A stretch of 64,000 nucleotides of DNA from Chthonobacter albigriseus (GCF_013839445.1 NZ_JACDIT010000002.1:310001-374000); one strand, 5' to 3'; counted from the stretch's first letter, positions 50,442 through 59,430 are shown. Notes: a model not told the origin generated them from the letters alone. Numbers and translations are program-made.

Positions 50442-51353
50442 TCAACGGCGGCGCGGCAGCGCGCGGCCGATCGGCGCCGTATACTGCGGCAGCAGTTCCA
50501 GGCGGGGCGTGTATTCACCGCTGTCGGTGACCGCCTTCACGTGGGCGGCAATCTCCTCCATCGGCGCGAACCAGACGTCGCCGCGCGCGACCGCCTTCTC
50601 CAGGAACTCGGAGAAGACGTGCCAGCGCGCGAGACGCCCGGTGGCGAAAGGATGGAGCACCGGCACCCAGAGCGTGCCGTAGCGATAGGCGGCCTCGAAC
50701 TCCTCGGCGTAGATCTGGAAGCCGCTGGAGGGCGAGCGGATCGGCATCTTGTAGTCGAGGTCGAAGGTCTGCACCCACTGCGGCCAGTCGTCGAGGCCCC
50801 AGTGCGTCGGCAGTTCGACGAGGCGGCCGCCGGTCTCGCGGCTCTCCAGCAGATAGGGGATGTCGTCGCCCATCAGCGACGTGTCATAGGCAAAGCCGCG
50901 CTCCAAGAGCAGGTCGAGCGTCGAGGCCGAGAAGTTGTAGAGCGGCGCGCGGTAGCCGCGCGGCTTGCGGCCGGTCATGCGGACGTGGACGTCGATGCCG
51001 GCGTCCAGCCAGTGGGCCTGGTCGTCGCGCGTCTGCTCCACCGGGTTCTCGTGAATATAGCTGTGGTGGCCGATCTCGTTGCCGTCCTTCAGGATCGTCT
51101 CCACCGCGTCGGGATACTGCTCCATGCACCAGGCCGGCACGAAGAAGGTCTGGCGGATGCCGAGCCGGCGGTAGGTCTCCACGATGCGCGGGATGGCAAC
51201 GGTCGGGCCGTAGCGCAGCCAGGAGATCGCCGACACGCGCTCGTGGCCGCTGGTCGGGAAATCCAGGTGGATCAGGCTGTCGGCGTCCATGTCAAAGGTG
51301 AGGCAGGCGGCGCAGCGGGCGCCGTTCGGCCAGGGGATCGGGTTCTGGATCAT
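50442..51353 (-). CDS. CE4 polysaccharide deacetylase-family protein
   Basis: A 303-residue CE4 protein without a signal peptide: TFDMDAD (catalytic and metal aspartates), GNEIGHHSYIHENP (HxxxH metal ligands) and RGYRAPLYNFS. Cytoplasmic CE4 proteins of this length, such as PuuE-type allantoinases, act on small amides rather than on polysaccharides. It is the last gene of the NitT/TauT importer operon with two ureohydrolases, so a small amide or ureide is the more likely substrate. ATG 51353 is used since it begins the conserved MIQNPIPWPNGA start. Confidence 0.83.
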   Translation of the reverse strand: MIQNPIPWPNGARCAACLTFDMDADSLIHLDFPTSGHERVSAISWLRYGPTVAIPRIVETYRRLGIRQTFFVPAWCMEQYPDAVETILKDGNEIGHHSYIHENPVEQTRDDQAHWLDAGIDVHVRMTGRKPRGYRAPLYNFSASTLDLLLERGFAYDTSLMGDDIPYLLESRETGGRLVELPTHWGLDDWPQWVQTFDLDYKMPIRSPSSGFQIYAEEFEAAYRYGTLWVPVLHPFATGRLARWHVFSEFLEKAVARGDVWFAPMEEIAAHVKAVTDSGEYTPRLELLPQYTAPIGRALPRRR

Positions 51354-51379
51354 CGGCGGCGTCCTTTTGTCGGCGGTGG

Positions 51380-52090
51380 TCAGGTCATGGCCGCGCCGCC
51401 ATTCACGGCGAGCGTGTGGCCGGTGATGAAGGTGGCGCCCGGTCCGGCGAGGAAGACGACGGCGTCGGCGATCTCGCTGGGCCGTCCAAGCCGGCCGAGC
51501 GGCTGGGTCAATTCCAGCGCCTTCTGTTCGTCGGTCATGGCGTCGAAGGCGAGCAGCGGGGTGTCGGTCGGACCGGGCGCGACCGCGTTGACGAGGATGC
51601 CGCGCGGGGCGAGCTCGCGCGCCCACGAGCGGGTGAGCCCGACGATCGCGGCCTTGGTCGCGACGTAGACGGACGCGTTCTGGCGGCCCAGCGCGGCGAG
51701 TTCGGAGGCGAAGTTGATGATGCGGGCGCCCTCCCCCATGACCTTCAGCGCTTCCCGCGTCGCAAAGATCGTACCGCGCACGTTGACGTCGAAGTGCAAG
51801 GCGATGTGCTCGGCCGTCACATCCTCCAGCCGCGCCTCCTGCATCACGCCGGCGACGTTGACGAGGATGTCGAGCCCGTCCATCAGGCGCACCGCTTCAG
51901 CCACCGCCGCCACGACCGCCGCTTCGTCGCGGAGGTCGGCGATCACGGCCGGGAACGCCTGGCCGTGCGGCGACTGGCGGTCGAGCCCGACCACCGCCGC
52001 GCCCGCCGCGATCAGCGCCTCGGCCGAGGCGAGCCCGATGCCGCTTGCCGCGCCGGTGACCAGCGCGCGCTTTCCCTGCAAAGACGGCAT
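51380..52090 (-). CDS. Short-chain dehydrogenase/reductase
   Basis: A 236-residue classical SDR: LVTGAASGIGLASAEAL (NAD(P) site), VNVAGVM (NNAG equivalent) and YVATKAAIVGL (YxxxK catalytic pair), ending FITGHTLAVNGG. It probably oxidises or reduces a hydroxy/keto intermediate in the linked catabolic pathway. AGGAGGGG precedes ATG 52090. It is about 25 bases from both neighbours and in the same operon. Confidence 0.9.
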   Translation of the reverse strand: MPSLQGKRALVTGAASGIGLASAEALIAAGAAVVGLDRQSPHGQAFPAVIADLRDEAAVVAAVAEAVRLMDGLDILVNVAGVMQEARLEDVTAEHIALHFDVNVRGTIFATREALKVMGEGARIINFASELAALGRQNASVYVATKAAIVGLTRSWARELAPRGILVNAVAPGPTDTPLLAFDAMTDEQKALELTQPLGRLGRPSEIADAVVFLAGPGATFITGHTLAVNGGAAMT

Positions 52091-52114
52091 AGGAACCCCT
52101 CCTCTTCAGTCCGG

Positions 52115-53089
52115 CTATTTCGCGCCCCGCGCGTGGAGGATGCGGCCGATGAAGTTCATCAGGATCTGCGCGGCGAGGATCGCCGTGGTGCCGGTGTGGT
52201 CGTAGTCAGGGGCGACCTCGACGAGGTCGACGCCCACCACCGTGCCGCGCTTGGCGAGCCCGGCGAGGAGTTCGAGCACCTCGTAGTAGAGGAAGCCGCC
52301 ATGCGAAGGCGTGCCGGTGCCGGGTGCGATCGAGGGGTCGAAGCCGTCGATGTCGATGGTGACGTAGTAGCGCTTGCCGGCCGGGATCCGCTCCAGCACG
52401 GCCTCGACGCCCATCTTGCGGAGATGGCGGACGGAGAGGATGTCGGAGCCCATGCGGCGGGCGTCGTCGTAGCCCTCCTTGGCGGTGGAGGAAACGTTGC
52501 GGATGCCGATCTGCGAGAGGCCTGTGACGTAGGGCTTCTCCGCCGCCCGACGCATCGGATTGCCGTGGCCGTAGCGCACGCCGTGCCGCTCGTCGACAAA
52601 GTCCAGGTGGGCGTCGACCTGGACGAGGTGAATGTCGCCGTAGCCCTCGAAGGCGTTGATGCAAGGAATGTTGATCGAGTGGTCGCCGCCGAGCACCACC
52701 GGCAGCGCGCCGGCCTCAAGGATCTTGCGCACGCCGTATTCGATGTTGGCGTGGCTCTTCATCGTGTCGGTATGGACGATGTCGGCGTCGCCGAGATCGA
52801 GCAGCTTCAGGCCCGCCGGCAGGTAGACGACGTCGTCCTCGTGGTCGTAGGCGCCGCCGTGGCCGAAGGAGAACAGCGTGGAGGCCTCGCGGATCGCACG
52901 CGGTCCCAGCCGGGCGCCCGCCCGCCACTGAGTGCCGAAGTCGAACGGCGCACCGAGGACGCAGACGTCCGCGTCGATGGCGTCCCAGTCGGCCACGTAG
53001 GGCCACTTGCCGAAGGTGCAGATGCCGACGAACGGCAGGTTCAGCCGTCCGGTCTCGTAGGCATTCTTGACGTTGGGCGTGTCGGTCAC
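52115..53089 (-). CDS. Agmatinase/ureohydrolase-family enzyme
   Basis: A 324-residue ureohydrolase with all binuclear metal ligands: VLGGDHS, VDAHLDF and TIDIDGFDPSIAPGTGTP. It has the long N-terminal lead (NAYETGRLNLPFVGI) and the FSFGHGGAYDHEDDVVYL segment found in a subset of agmatinase-like enzymes whose substrates are often other guanidino compounds. The reaction expected is release of urea from a guanidino group. The GTG start at 53089 is 2 bases upstream of the next stop. It is paired with a second ureohydrolase of different length. Confidence 0.87.
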   Translation of the reverse strand: MTDTPNVKNAYETGRLNLPFVGICTFGKWPYVADWDAIDADVCVLGAPFDFGTQWRAGARLGPRAIREASTLFSFGHGGAYDHEDDVVYLPAGLKLLDLGDADIVHTDTMKSHANIEYGVRKILEAGALPVVLGGDHSINIPCINAFEGYGDIHLVQVDAHLDFVDERHGVRYGHGNPMRRAAEKPYVTGLSQIGIRNVSSTAKEGYDDARRMGSDILSVRHLRKMGVEAVLERIPAGKRYYVTIDIDGFDPSIAPGTGTPSHGGFLYYEVLELLAGLAKRGTVVGVDLVEVAPDYDHTGTTAILAAQILMNFIGRILHARGAK

Positions 53090-53091
53090 GG

Positions 53092-54105
53092 TCAGGCTCT
53101 CCGCAGGATCTTGGCGAGGCGTTCGTTGACGACCGGGGCGCGGCCCTTGCGGCGAGCGACCGCGTTGGCCGTCACGCAGAGCAGTTCGAACAGGATCGAC
53201 GCGCCGACGAAGGCGGTGATGCCGCCGACGTCGAAGGGCGGCGAGACTTCCACCAGGTCGGCGCCGACGATGTCGAGGCCGTCGAGGGCGCGGACCATGC
53301 GCTGGGCGGTATGGGTCGAGAAGCCGCCGATCTCTGGCGTGCCGGTGCCGGGCGCCTGCGCCGGATCGATGCCGTCGATGTCGAAGGAGATGTAGACCGG
53401 CTTGTCGCCGACGATCTGCCGCGCCTCGGCCATCACGGCCTCCGGGCCGCGGTCCATCAGTTCCTCGATGCCGACGATGCGCACGCCCACCTCGGCGGCG
53501 AACTCACGGTCCTCGCCGTCGTAGGTGGAGCCGCGGATGCCGATCTGGACGATGCGCTTGGGATCCAGCAGACCCTCCTCCACCGCGCGGCGGAAGGGGG
53601 TGCCATGGGTCAGCTTGTAACCGCCGAAATAGTCGTCGTAGAGGTCGGTATGGCTGTCGAAGTGGATCATGCCGATCGCCCCGCCGGCTGCGACGGCGCG
53701 CAGCACGGGAAGCGTCGAGAGGTGGTCACCGCCGGCGGTTAACGGGGTCACGCCGGCCGCCATCAGGCCGTCGTAGAAGCGCTTGATGCGCACGAGCGTG
53801 TCGTCGAGGCTGGCCGGGTTGGGGCCGACGTCGCCCACGTCGGCGCAGCGGGCGGTGTGGAAGGGCGCGGCGGCGGTCGACTGGTTGACCATGCGGATCA
53901 TCGTCGACGCATCGCGCAGCGCGCGTGGCCCGTGGCGGGCGCCAGGCCGGTTGGTGGTGCCGCCGTCCCAGGGCACGCCGACGATGCCCACTTCGATGCC
54001 GTCGAGCGACTTCGGGTTAGGCAGGCGCATGAAGGTCGGAATGCCGGCAAAGCGCGGCAGGTCGAAGCCCGATACAGGCAGGAATTCGGGGTCAAACGCG
54101 TCCAT
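53092..54105 (-). CDS. Agmatinase/ureohydrolase-family enzyme, second copy
   Basis: A 337-residue ureohydrolase with intact metal motifs: LTAGGDHLS, IHFDSHTDLYDDYF and SFDIDGIDPAQAPGTGTPEIGG. The two neighbouring ureohydrolases differ in metal-loop residues (DSHTD here, DAHLD in the other), so they probably act on different guanidino substrates or form a hetero-oligomer. ATG 54105 is chosen because GGAGG lies just upstream. It overlaps nothing and its stop is 2 bases before the next gene's start. Confidence 0.87.
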   Translation of the reverse strand: MDAFDPEFLPVSGFDLPRFAGIPTFMRLPNPKSLDGIEVGIVGVPWDGGTTNRPGARHGPRALRDASTMIRMVNQSTAAAPFHTARCADVGDVGPNPASLDDTLVRIKRFYDGLMAAGVTPLTAGGDHLSTLPVLRAVAAGGAIGMIHFDSHTDLYDDYFGGYKLTHGTPFRRAVEEGLLDPKRIVQIGIRGSTYDGEDREFAAEVGVRIVGIEELMDRGPEAVMAEARQIVGDKPVYISFDIDGIDPAQAPGTGTPEIGGFSTHTAQRMVRALDGLDIVGADLVEVSPPFDVGGITAFVGASILFELLCVTANAVARRKGRAPVVNERLAKILRRA

Positions 54106-54136
54106 CAGCGGCCTCCGCTGGAAGGGGAAAGACAGG

Positions 54137-54898
54137 TCACCAGGGCACCTCGCCCCGGTCGATGCCGAGCGTCTGCCCGGTGACGTTCCGGGCGAGGTCC
54201 GATGCAAGATAGAGGTAGGGCCCGACCACGTCAGGCGGTTCCATCAGCCCGCCGGCAAGCGCCTGCGCGGCTTCCACCTGGCCCACGACGTCCGCCTCCG
54301 ACCGGCCGGTGCGGGCGGCGATGACGGTCGCCGAGCGCATCGAGCCTTCCGTGCGCACCCAGCCGGGCGCGACGGCGTTGACGGCGATGCCGCGCGGGCC
54401 GAGTTCCTTGGCCCAGGTCTTGGTCAGCCCGATCACCGCGTGCTTGGAGGCGACGTAGGCGCCGAACATCGGCTCGGCGACGCGGCCCCAGATGGAGGCC
54501 GTGTTGATGATCCGCCCGCCGGAGCCCATTGCCGGCAGCATCGCCTGCGTGACGATCGTGGTGCCGACGACGTTCACCTCGATCACCCGGCGGAAGACGG
54601 CCAGCATGGTTGCGCCCGCGTCGTCGATCGGCGTCATCCGCTCCAGCCCGGCGTTGTTGACGAGCACGTCGAGCGCGGGGATCAGCGCCGCGACACGGGC
54701 GACCGCCTTCTCGTCGGCGATGTCGGCGACGTGGCCGACCGCCCCGATGCGTCGGGCCGTGTCCTCCACGGCGGGGTCCTCGGCGAGGATGATGACCTCC
54801 GCTCCGGCCGCCACGAAGGCCGCAGCCACCGCCTCGCCGATGCCGCGGCTCGCGCCGGTCACCAGCACGCGCTTGGCCTTGAGGCCAGGAAGGGTCAT
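54137..54898 (-). CDS. Short-chain dehydrogenase/reductase
   Basis: A 253-residue SDR: VLVTGASRGIGEAVAAAF, VNNAGLERM, SIWGRV near the active serine, and YVASKHAVIGLT (YxxxK). It lies directly after the ATPase gene (1 base apart) and before the ureohydrolase genes. Together with the SDR at 51.4 kb it provides two redox steps in the pathway. The substrate is unknown. Confidence 0.9.
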   Translation of the reverse strand: MTLPGLKAKRVLVTGASRGIGEAVAAAFVAAGAEVIILAEDPAVEDTARRIGAVGHVADIADEKAVARVAALIPALDVLVNNAGLERMTPIDDAGATMLAVFRRVIEVNVVGTTIVTQAMLPAMGSGGRIINTASIWGRVAEPMFGAYVASKHAVIGLTKTWAKELGPRGIAVNAVAPGWVRTEGSMRSATVIAARTGRSEADVVGQVEAAQALAGGLMEPPDVVGPYLYLASDLARNVTGQTLGIDRGEVPW

Positions 54899-54899
54899 G

Positions 54900-55676
54900 T
54901 CAGGTGTCCTCCGCGGTGGAGCGGACGAGATGGAGGAGTTCGCTCCTCAGCTCGAAGAAGGCGCGGCTGTCGCGCGTTTCCAGGTCGCGGTGAGCGCCGA
55001 GCCGCGCCGTCACGTCGACAAGGGCCAGCGTGCGCGCCGGACGGCGGGTGAACACCACCACGCGGTCGGCGAGGAAGGCCGCCTCCTCCACGTCATGGGT
55101 CACGAAGACGATCGTCTTGGCGTCCGCTTCCAGGATGCGGCGGAGCTCCACCTGCAGCTGCTCGCGGCGCTGGGCGTCGAGCGCGCCGAAGGGCTCGTCC
55201 ATCAAGAGCACGTCGGAGCCGGCGGCGAGCGTGCGGGCGATCGCCACGCGCTGTCGCATGCCGCCGGAGATGCGGTTCGGGTAGCTCGCCGCGAACTCGG
55301 TCAGGCCGACCACGCCGAGGAAGTGGCGCGCCCGGTCCCGCTTCTCCGCCGCACCAAGATCGCCGCGGTAGCGCATGCCGAAGGCGACGTTCTCCTCCAC
55401 GGTCAGCCAGGGGAAGGAGCTGTAGGACTGGAACACCATGCCGCGCCGCCGGTCGGGCTTGCCGAGCACGGCGCCGCCGAGGCGGATCGCGCCCGTGGTC
55501 GGCGTCTCCAGGCCGCCCACCATGCGCATCAGCGTGGTCTTGCCGCAGCCGGAGGGGCCCAGGAACACGACGATCTCGCCCTTGGCGACCTCCAGGTCGA
55601 AGGGCTCCACCACCGGGATCGGGCCGGTTCGGCTCTGGAAGGTCTTGGTGACGGCATCGAAGACGAGATGGCTCAT
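54900..55676 (-). CDS. NitT/TauT-family ABC importer ATPase
   Basis: A 258-residue ATPase: Walker A GPSGCGKTT, MVFQSYSSFPWLTVEENV, signature ISGGMRQR, Walker B VLLMDEPFGALD and FVTHDVEEAAF. These segments fit the SsuB/TauB/NrtD group. It is the third gene of the importer. Family members import sulfonates, taurine, nitrate, pyrimidine precursors or other small aromatics and amines. Confidence 0.93.
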   Translation of the reverse strand: MSHLVFDAVTKTFQSRTGPIPVVEPFDLEVAKGEIVVFLGPSGCGKTTLMRMVGGLETPTTGAIRLGGAVLGKPDRRRGMVFQSYSSFPWLTVEENVAFGMRYRGDLGAAEKRDRARHFLGVVGLTEFAASYPNRISGGMRQRVAIARTLAAGSDVLLMDEPFGALDAQRREQLQVELRRILEADAKTIVFVTHDVEEAAFLADRVVVFTRRPARTLALVDVTARLGAHRDLETRDSRAFFELRSELLHLVRSTAEDT

Positions 55677-55680
55677 GACG

Positions 55681-56442
55681 TCACCGGGTCAGATAGGGAA
55701 AGAGCCGGGCGTGCAGGGCCCTCAGGATCTGGTCGGTGAGCAGGCCAATGATGCCGATGGCGATCACGCCGGCCATCACCTCCGGCGTCTTGAAATAGCG
55801 GCGCGCCTGCCAGATGACGAAGCCCAGGCCGCTGTCGGCCGCGACGATCTCGGCCACGATGACATAGCTCCAGCACCAGCCGAGGGTGACGCGCATGTTG
55901 TCCCAGAGTGTCGGCAGCATGGCTGGCAACGTCACGTCTGCGAGCGCACGGGCCTTCGGCGCGCCGAGCGTGGCGGCGAGTTCCCCATATTCGTGCGGCA
56001 CCCGGCGAACGTCGTCGGCCACCAGCAGCACCAGCTGGAAGAAGGTGCCCATCCACAGGAGGAAGATCTTGGTCTCCTCCCCCACCCCGAACCAGATGAT
56101 GGCGAGCGGCACCAGGGCCGGAACGGGCAGGTAGCGGATGAAGTCGATGGTCGGCTCCAGCGACCGCCCGGCCAGCTTGTAGCTGCCCATCAGGATGCCG
56201 ATCGGAACCGCCATCATCGCGGCGATCAGGAAGGCGGTCCAGACGCGGGCGGTGGAGACACCCGCGTGGTAGAGGAGGTCGCGGGAGGTGGCCATCTCGA
56301 CGAGCGTGGCGAGCACGACCGAGGGCGGCGGCAGGAAGAGCGGCGCGACGAGCCCCGAACGCGCCGCTCCCTCCCACAGGGCGACGAGCGCCGCCCCGAA
56401 GACGATGCCGGCCACCGGCACCCGTGCCCCGATCCCCGCCAT
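55681..56442 (-). CDS. NitT/TauT-family ABC importer permease
   Basis: A 253-residue permease of the SsuC/TauC type with about six membrane segments and the motif YGELAATLGAPKARALADVTLPAMLP. ATG 56442 is preferred over GTG 56451 because it leaves GGGGG at a usable distance. It starts 30 bases after the binding-protein stop; unlike in the other importers here, no hairpin is found in that short gap. Confidence 0.9.
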   Translation of the reverse strand: MAGIGARVPVAGIVFGAALVALWEGAARSGLVAPLFLPPPSVVLATLVEMATSRDLLYHAGVSTARVWTAFLIAAMMAVPIGILMGSYKLAGRSLEPTIDFIRYLPVPALVPLAIIWFGVGEETKIFLLWMGTFFQLVLLVADDVRRVPHEYGELAATLGAPKARALADVTLPAMLPTLWDNMRVTLGWCWSYVIVAEIVAADSGLGFVIWQARRYFKTPEVMAGVIAIGIIGLLTDQILRALHARLFPYLTR

Positions 56443-56471
56443 TCCCGGCACCCCCAGCGTTCAGGATCGGG

Positions 56472-57479
56472 TCAGCGCTTGGCGCCGTCGAACAGGCCGG
56501 TCAGCACGGAGGGGTCGATCTGCTGGGCGGCGTCCAGCTTCACGTCGGCAGCGCCGTAGTCGAGGTTGAGCTGCATCACCTGGTCGAAGAAGCCGTGCAG
56601 CGTGCCCGGCTGCTCCTTGGTGCCGAGGTAGGCGACGGCGTCCTCGTAGGTGGTGTAGCCGAGCGAGGTGTCGATGATCTCGGTCACCTCGGCCGGCGTC
56701 AGGCCGTAGAAGGGCGCGGCCAGTTCGGCGAACTTGGCGGGGTCCTTCTTGTAGAAGTCGACGGCGCGGTAGATGCCGCGCAGGAACTTCCTGTACTTCT
56801 CCGGATTGGCGGCGAGGTCGTCCTGGCGGGCGGTGATGATGTCGATGATCAGGCCCGGCGCGTCCTTGGACGACACGAGGATCTTCGGGTTGCGGTTGGT
56901 GATCGCCTTGACCGACTGGCTCATGAAGGGCTCGTAGGTGCCCACGGCCGCGACGCTCTCGTCGGCGAAGACGGCGAGGGTGTCGGCGGTGGCGATCTCC
57001 TTCAGGTCCACGTCCTTCAGCGACAGGCCGGCCTTGGCGAGTTCCATCTGCAGGAGGAGGCGGGCCGGGATGTTCGGCTCCACCGCCACCGTCTTGCCCT
57101 TGAGGTCGGCGACCGAGGCGATCGAGCCGTCGGCCACAACGCCGTCGCCGCCGACGGAAAGGTCGATGGTGCCGATGATGATGCCGGGCGTCGAGGCGTC
57201 GCGCGGGCGGCCCTGGTGCTCGCCGACGGTCCGCATGTCCACCTCGATGTCGCCGCGGGCGTAGGCGGCGAGCACGTTGCTTCGATCATCCTCGAACTTG
57301 AAGTCGACCTCCAACCCCTCCTCGGCATAGTAGCCGAGGGTGTTTGCAACGAGGGCGGGCGCAAAGCCGACCCAGGTCGGCGCCAGCGCGCGGATCTTGT
57401 CCTCGGCCTGTGCGGGAAGGGCGGAAACCGTGGCCGCAATTACGGCGGCCAGGGCGGCGGAGGCGAAAAAGCGACGCAT
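56472..57479 (-). CDS. NitT/TauT-family ABC importer binding protein (NMT1/SsuA-like)
   Basis: A 335-residue protein with a signal peptide (to about residue 25, ending LPAQA). The NMT1/SsuA pattern is clear: FAPALVANTLGYYAEEGLEVDFKFEDD, VADLKGKTVAVEPNIPARLLLQMELAKAG and GLIIDIITARQDDLAANPEKYRKFLRGI. GAGGAG precedes ATG 57479. It heads the operon and is divergent from a LysR gene. The ligand cannot be told from the sequence; linkage to ureohydrolases points to a guanidino compound. Confidence 0.9.
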   Translation of the reverse strand: MRRFFASAALAAVIAATVSALPAQAEDKIRALAPTWVGFAPALVANTLGYYAEEGLEVDFKFEDDRSNVLAAYARGDIEVDMRTVGEHQGRPRDASTPGIIIGTIDLSVGGDGVVADGSIASVADLKGKTVAVEPNIPARLLLQMELAKAGLSLKDVDLKEIATADTLAVFADESVAAVGTYEPFMSQSVKAITNRNPKILVSSKDAPGLIIDIITARQDDLAANPEKYRKFLRGIYRAVDFYKKDPAKFAELAAPFYGLTPAEVTEIIDTSLGYTTYEDAVAYLGTKEQPGTLHGFFDQVMQLNLDYGAADVKLDAAQQIDPSVLTGLFDGAKR

Positions 57480-57542
57480 GCGATCGGCTCCTCATGGCGG
57501 AAAGTCAGGTTTCCGGATGGTCAAGCTAACGCCGCATTTCAT

Positions 57543-57559
57543 TTCGCTTGAATCACGAA
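57543..57559. promoter_or_regulatory. Short dyad in LysR/importer divergent region
   Basis: TTCG-N9-CGAA lies in the 115-base gap between the importer binding-protein gene and the LysR gene and contains the T-N11-A spacing common to LysR boxes. It is weak evidence on its own. Confidence 0.3.
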
Positions 57560-57594
57560 GTTCGGCGGGCTTTCATCGATTTTCGTCAATGTGA

Positions 57595-58500
57595 ATGAGG
57601 CGCGGCATGCGGCGGCTAAGCGGGATCGACCTCAGGCTCCTGAAGATCTTCGCCACCGTCGTGGAGTGCAACGGCTTCCAGAATGCGCAGATCGCGCTCA
57701 ACATCTCGCAATCCACCCTCTCCACCCATATCGCCAGCCTGGAGGCGAAGCTCGGATCGCGGCTCTGTGAGCGCGGGCGCGGCGGCTTCAAGCTGACGCG
57801 CGCCGGCGAGGAAACCTACGAGGGCGCGCAGGACCTGTTCCGCTCGATCGAGTCCTTCGAGGCGCGGATGGGCCGCGTGCATGGGACGGAGAGCCAGCGC
57901 TTCCGCATTGGCGTGATCGATACGGTCGTTTCCTCAGCGGGGATCGGCCTGGACCGGGCGATCGCCCTCTTCGGCGAGGCCTATCCCGACGTGTTCGTGG
58001 ACCTGGAGGTCACCACCCCGCAGACGCTTGAGCGCAGCCTCACCGAGGGCCGGCGCGACGTGGTGATCGGTCCGTTGTCGCAATCGGTTCCGGCGCTGGA
58101 GTACCGCGAGGTGATTGTCGAACAGCACTCGCTCTACTGCGGGCGCGAGCACCCCTGGTTCGATCGGGAGGACGCGACGATCACGCGCGCCGACTTCCAG
58201 GCGGCCCGCTTCTCCGTGCGTGCCTACCGCTACTTCGACGACGTCTATCGCTTCGGCAAGGCGACCGCCAACGCCAGCGTCTCCAACATGGAGGCGCAGG
58301 AGATCCTGGTGCTCTCCGGCCGCTATGTGGGCTTCCTGCCCGACCACGCGGCCGAGCGTTGGGTGCTAGCGGGTCGCATGCGGGCGGTGCGGCCGGCCGA
58401 CTGGGGCCTGACCTCCCGGTTCATGGTGGCTTGGGATCCAGCAGGCGAACTGCGGCCGCTCAAGCGCGCCTTCGTCAGAATGCTCTGCCGCGAGGGCTGA
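57595..58500 (+). CDS. LysR-family transcriptional regulator
   Basis: A 301-residue LysR protein with the N-terminal HTH (LRLLKIFATVVECNGFQNAQIALNISQSTLSTHIASLEAKLGSRLCERGRGGFKLT) and the effector-binding domain from about residue 100. ATG 57595 is used; a second ATG four codons on is possible. It is divergent from the NitT/TauT importer operon and is its probable activator. It is followed by about 110 bases containing the ArsR promoter. Confidence 0.9.
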   Translation: MRRGMRRLSGIDLRLLKIFATVVECNGFQNAQIALNISQSTLSTHIASLEAKLGSRLCERGRGGFKLTRAGEETYEGAQDLFRSIESFEARMGRVHGTESQRFRIGVIDTVVSSAGIGLDRAIALFGEAYPDVFVDLEVTTPQTLERSLTEGRRDVVIGPLSQSVPALEYREVIVEQHSLYCGREHPWFDREDATITRADFQAARFSVRAYRYFDDVYRFGKATANASVSNMEAQEILVLSGRYVGFLPDHAAERWVLAGRMRAVRPADWGLTSRFMVAWDPAGELRPLKRAFVRMLCREG

Positions 58501-58579
58501 TCGCTCGGGCCCGGCCGGCTGCTTCTCTCGTCTGGAGTTGCGCAGGTGCGGCGAAATCGGGCGGCCAAGCCGGACTCTT

Positions 58580-58595
58580 GTATTTTAGCGATTAC
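58580..58595. promoter_or_regulatory. Shared motif, candidate ArsR (SqrR-like) operator 1
   Basis: GTATTTTAGCGATTAC lies 17 bases upstream of the ArsR gene. The same core (GTATwTTAG, then TAC 7 bases on) recurs at 60915 and 61434 in front of the rhodanese/SQR and DUF2892 genes. Its position suggests autoregulation. Confidence 0.65.
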
Positions 58596-58612
58596 TCATA
58601 TACCTTAGCAGC

Positions 58613-58945
58613 ATGACCACACCCGTCCCGACCCTCTGCGACAGCCCCGCGTCCGAACTCGATATCCTGGAAGGAAAGGCCGAACAGGCAGCCCGCCTGC
58701 TCGCCGCGCTCGGCCAGACGAAACGGCTGATGGCGCTCTGCCGGCTGGTCGATCGCGAGATGTCCGTCGGCGCGCTGGCGGAAGCGGTCGGGCTTGGCCA
58801 CTCCGCGCTGTCGCAGCATCTGGCGCGGCTGCGCGACCTCGGCATCGTGGCGACCCGGCGCGACGGGCAGACGATCTACTACCGGCTCGCCTCGGACGAC
58901 GCGCGGCGGCTGATCTCCGTTCTCTACGACATCTACTGCCGCTGA
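58613..58945 (+). CDS. ArsR-family repressor, SqrR/BigR-like persulfide sensor
   Basis: A 110-residue winged-helix protein with cysteines at 9, 43 and 109. In SqrR of Rhodobacter the cysteines at 9, 41 and 107 occupy matching places, and two of them form a tetrasulfide bridge when exposed to sulfane sulfur, releasing DNA. The recognition region VGALAEAVGLGHSALSQHLARLRDLGIV and the wing RRDGQTIYYRL are intact. No metal-binding CxC motif is seen. Its neighbours encode sulfide oxidation and sulfur transfer proteins, which fits. The gene end is 2 bases from the convergent methyltransferase gene. Confidence 0.85.
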   Translation: MTTPVPTLCDSPASELDILEGKAEQAARLLAALGQTKRLMALCRLVDREMSVGALAEAVGLGHSALSQHLARLRDLGIVATRRDGQTIYYRLASDDARRLISVLYDIYCR

Positions 58946-58947
58946 GG

Positions 58948-59430
58948 TCAGGCCTTGCGCCGGATGCCGAGCCAGCGGGGGGTCTGCGCCTTGTAGGCGT
59001 CCCAGGCGCGGCCGAACTGTTCGCGCAGATGCACCTCCTCGCGCTCGATCGCGAGGCGCTGCACGGCGACGGCCATGACGAAGGCGGCCACCACGGTCCA
59101 CATCGAGCCGAGCCCGATGCCGAGTCCGATCACCAGGATCGTGTTCCCCAGGTAGATCGGATTGCGCGTGAAGGCGAAGGGGCCGGTTGTCACGAAGTGC
59201 TCCGCCGGCCGGTGCGGCAGCACGTTGGTCTCGGCGCGGATCATCGTCAGCACCGCCCAGGCATCCAGGCTCAGTCCGACCAGAACCAGAATCCAGCCAA
59301 GGGTATGGGGCAGCCCGAGTGCCGTCGGTGCCATCTGCTCCATCAGGAACGCGCCCACCAGCGCCATCAGCAGCAAAAGCGGCGGCCATGGCACGGTGTT
59401 TGGCGGCGCAACGCGACCCGTCATCATCAA
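58948..59430 (-). CDS. Isoprenylcysteine methyltransferase-family (ICMT/PEMT) membrane protein
   Basis: A 160-residue membrane protein with about four hydrophobic segments and the family motif HFVTTGPFAFTRNPIYLGNTILVIGLGIGLG followed by EREEVHLREQFGRAWDAYKAQTPRWL. These RNPxY and ExxL..FG..Y elements bind SAM in ICMT/NnrU-like proteins. In bacteria they methylate small lipophilic thiols or other substrates; the exact one is unknown. It lies downstream of the SQR gene in the same direction, so it may be co-expressed with sulfide oxidation. Confidence 0.82.
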   Translation of the reverse strand: MMMTGRVAPPNTVPWPPLLLLMALVGAFLMEQMAPTALGLPHTLGWILVLVGLSLDAWAVLTMIRAETNVLPHRPAEHFVTTGPFAFTRNPIYLGNTILVIGLGIGLGSMWTVVAAFVMAVAVQRLAIEREEVHLREQFGRAWDAYKAQTPRWLGIRRKA

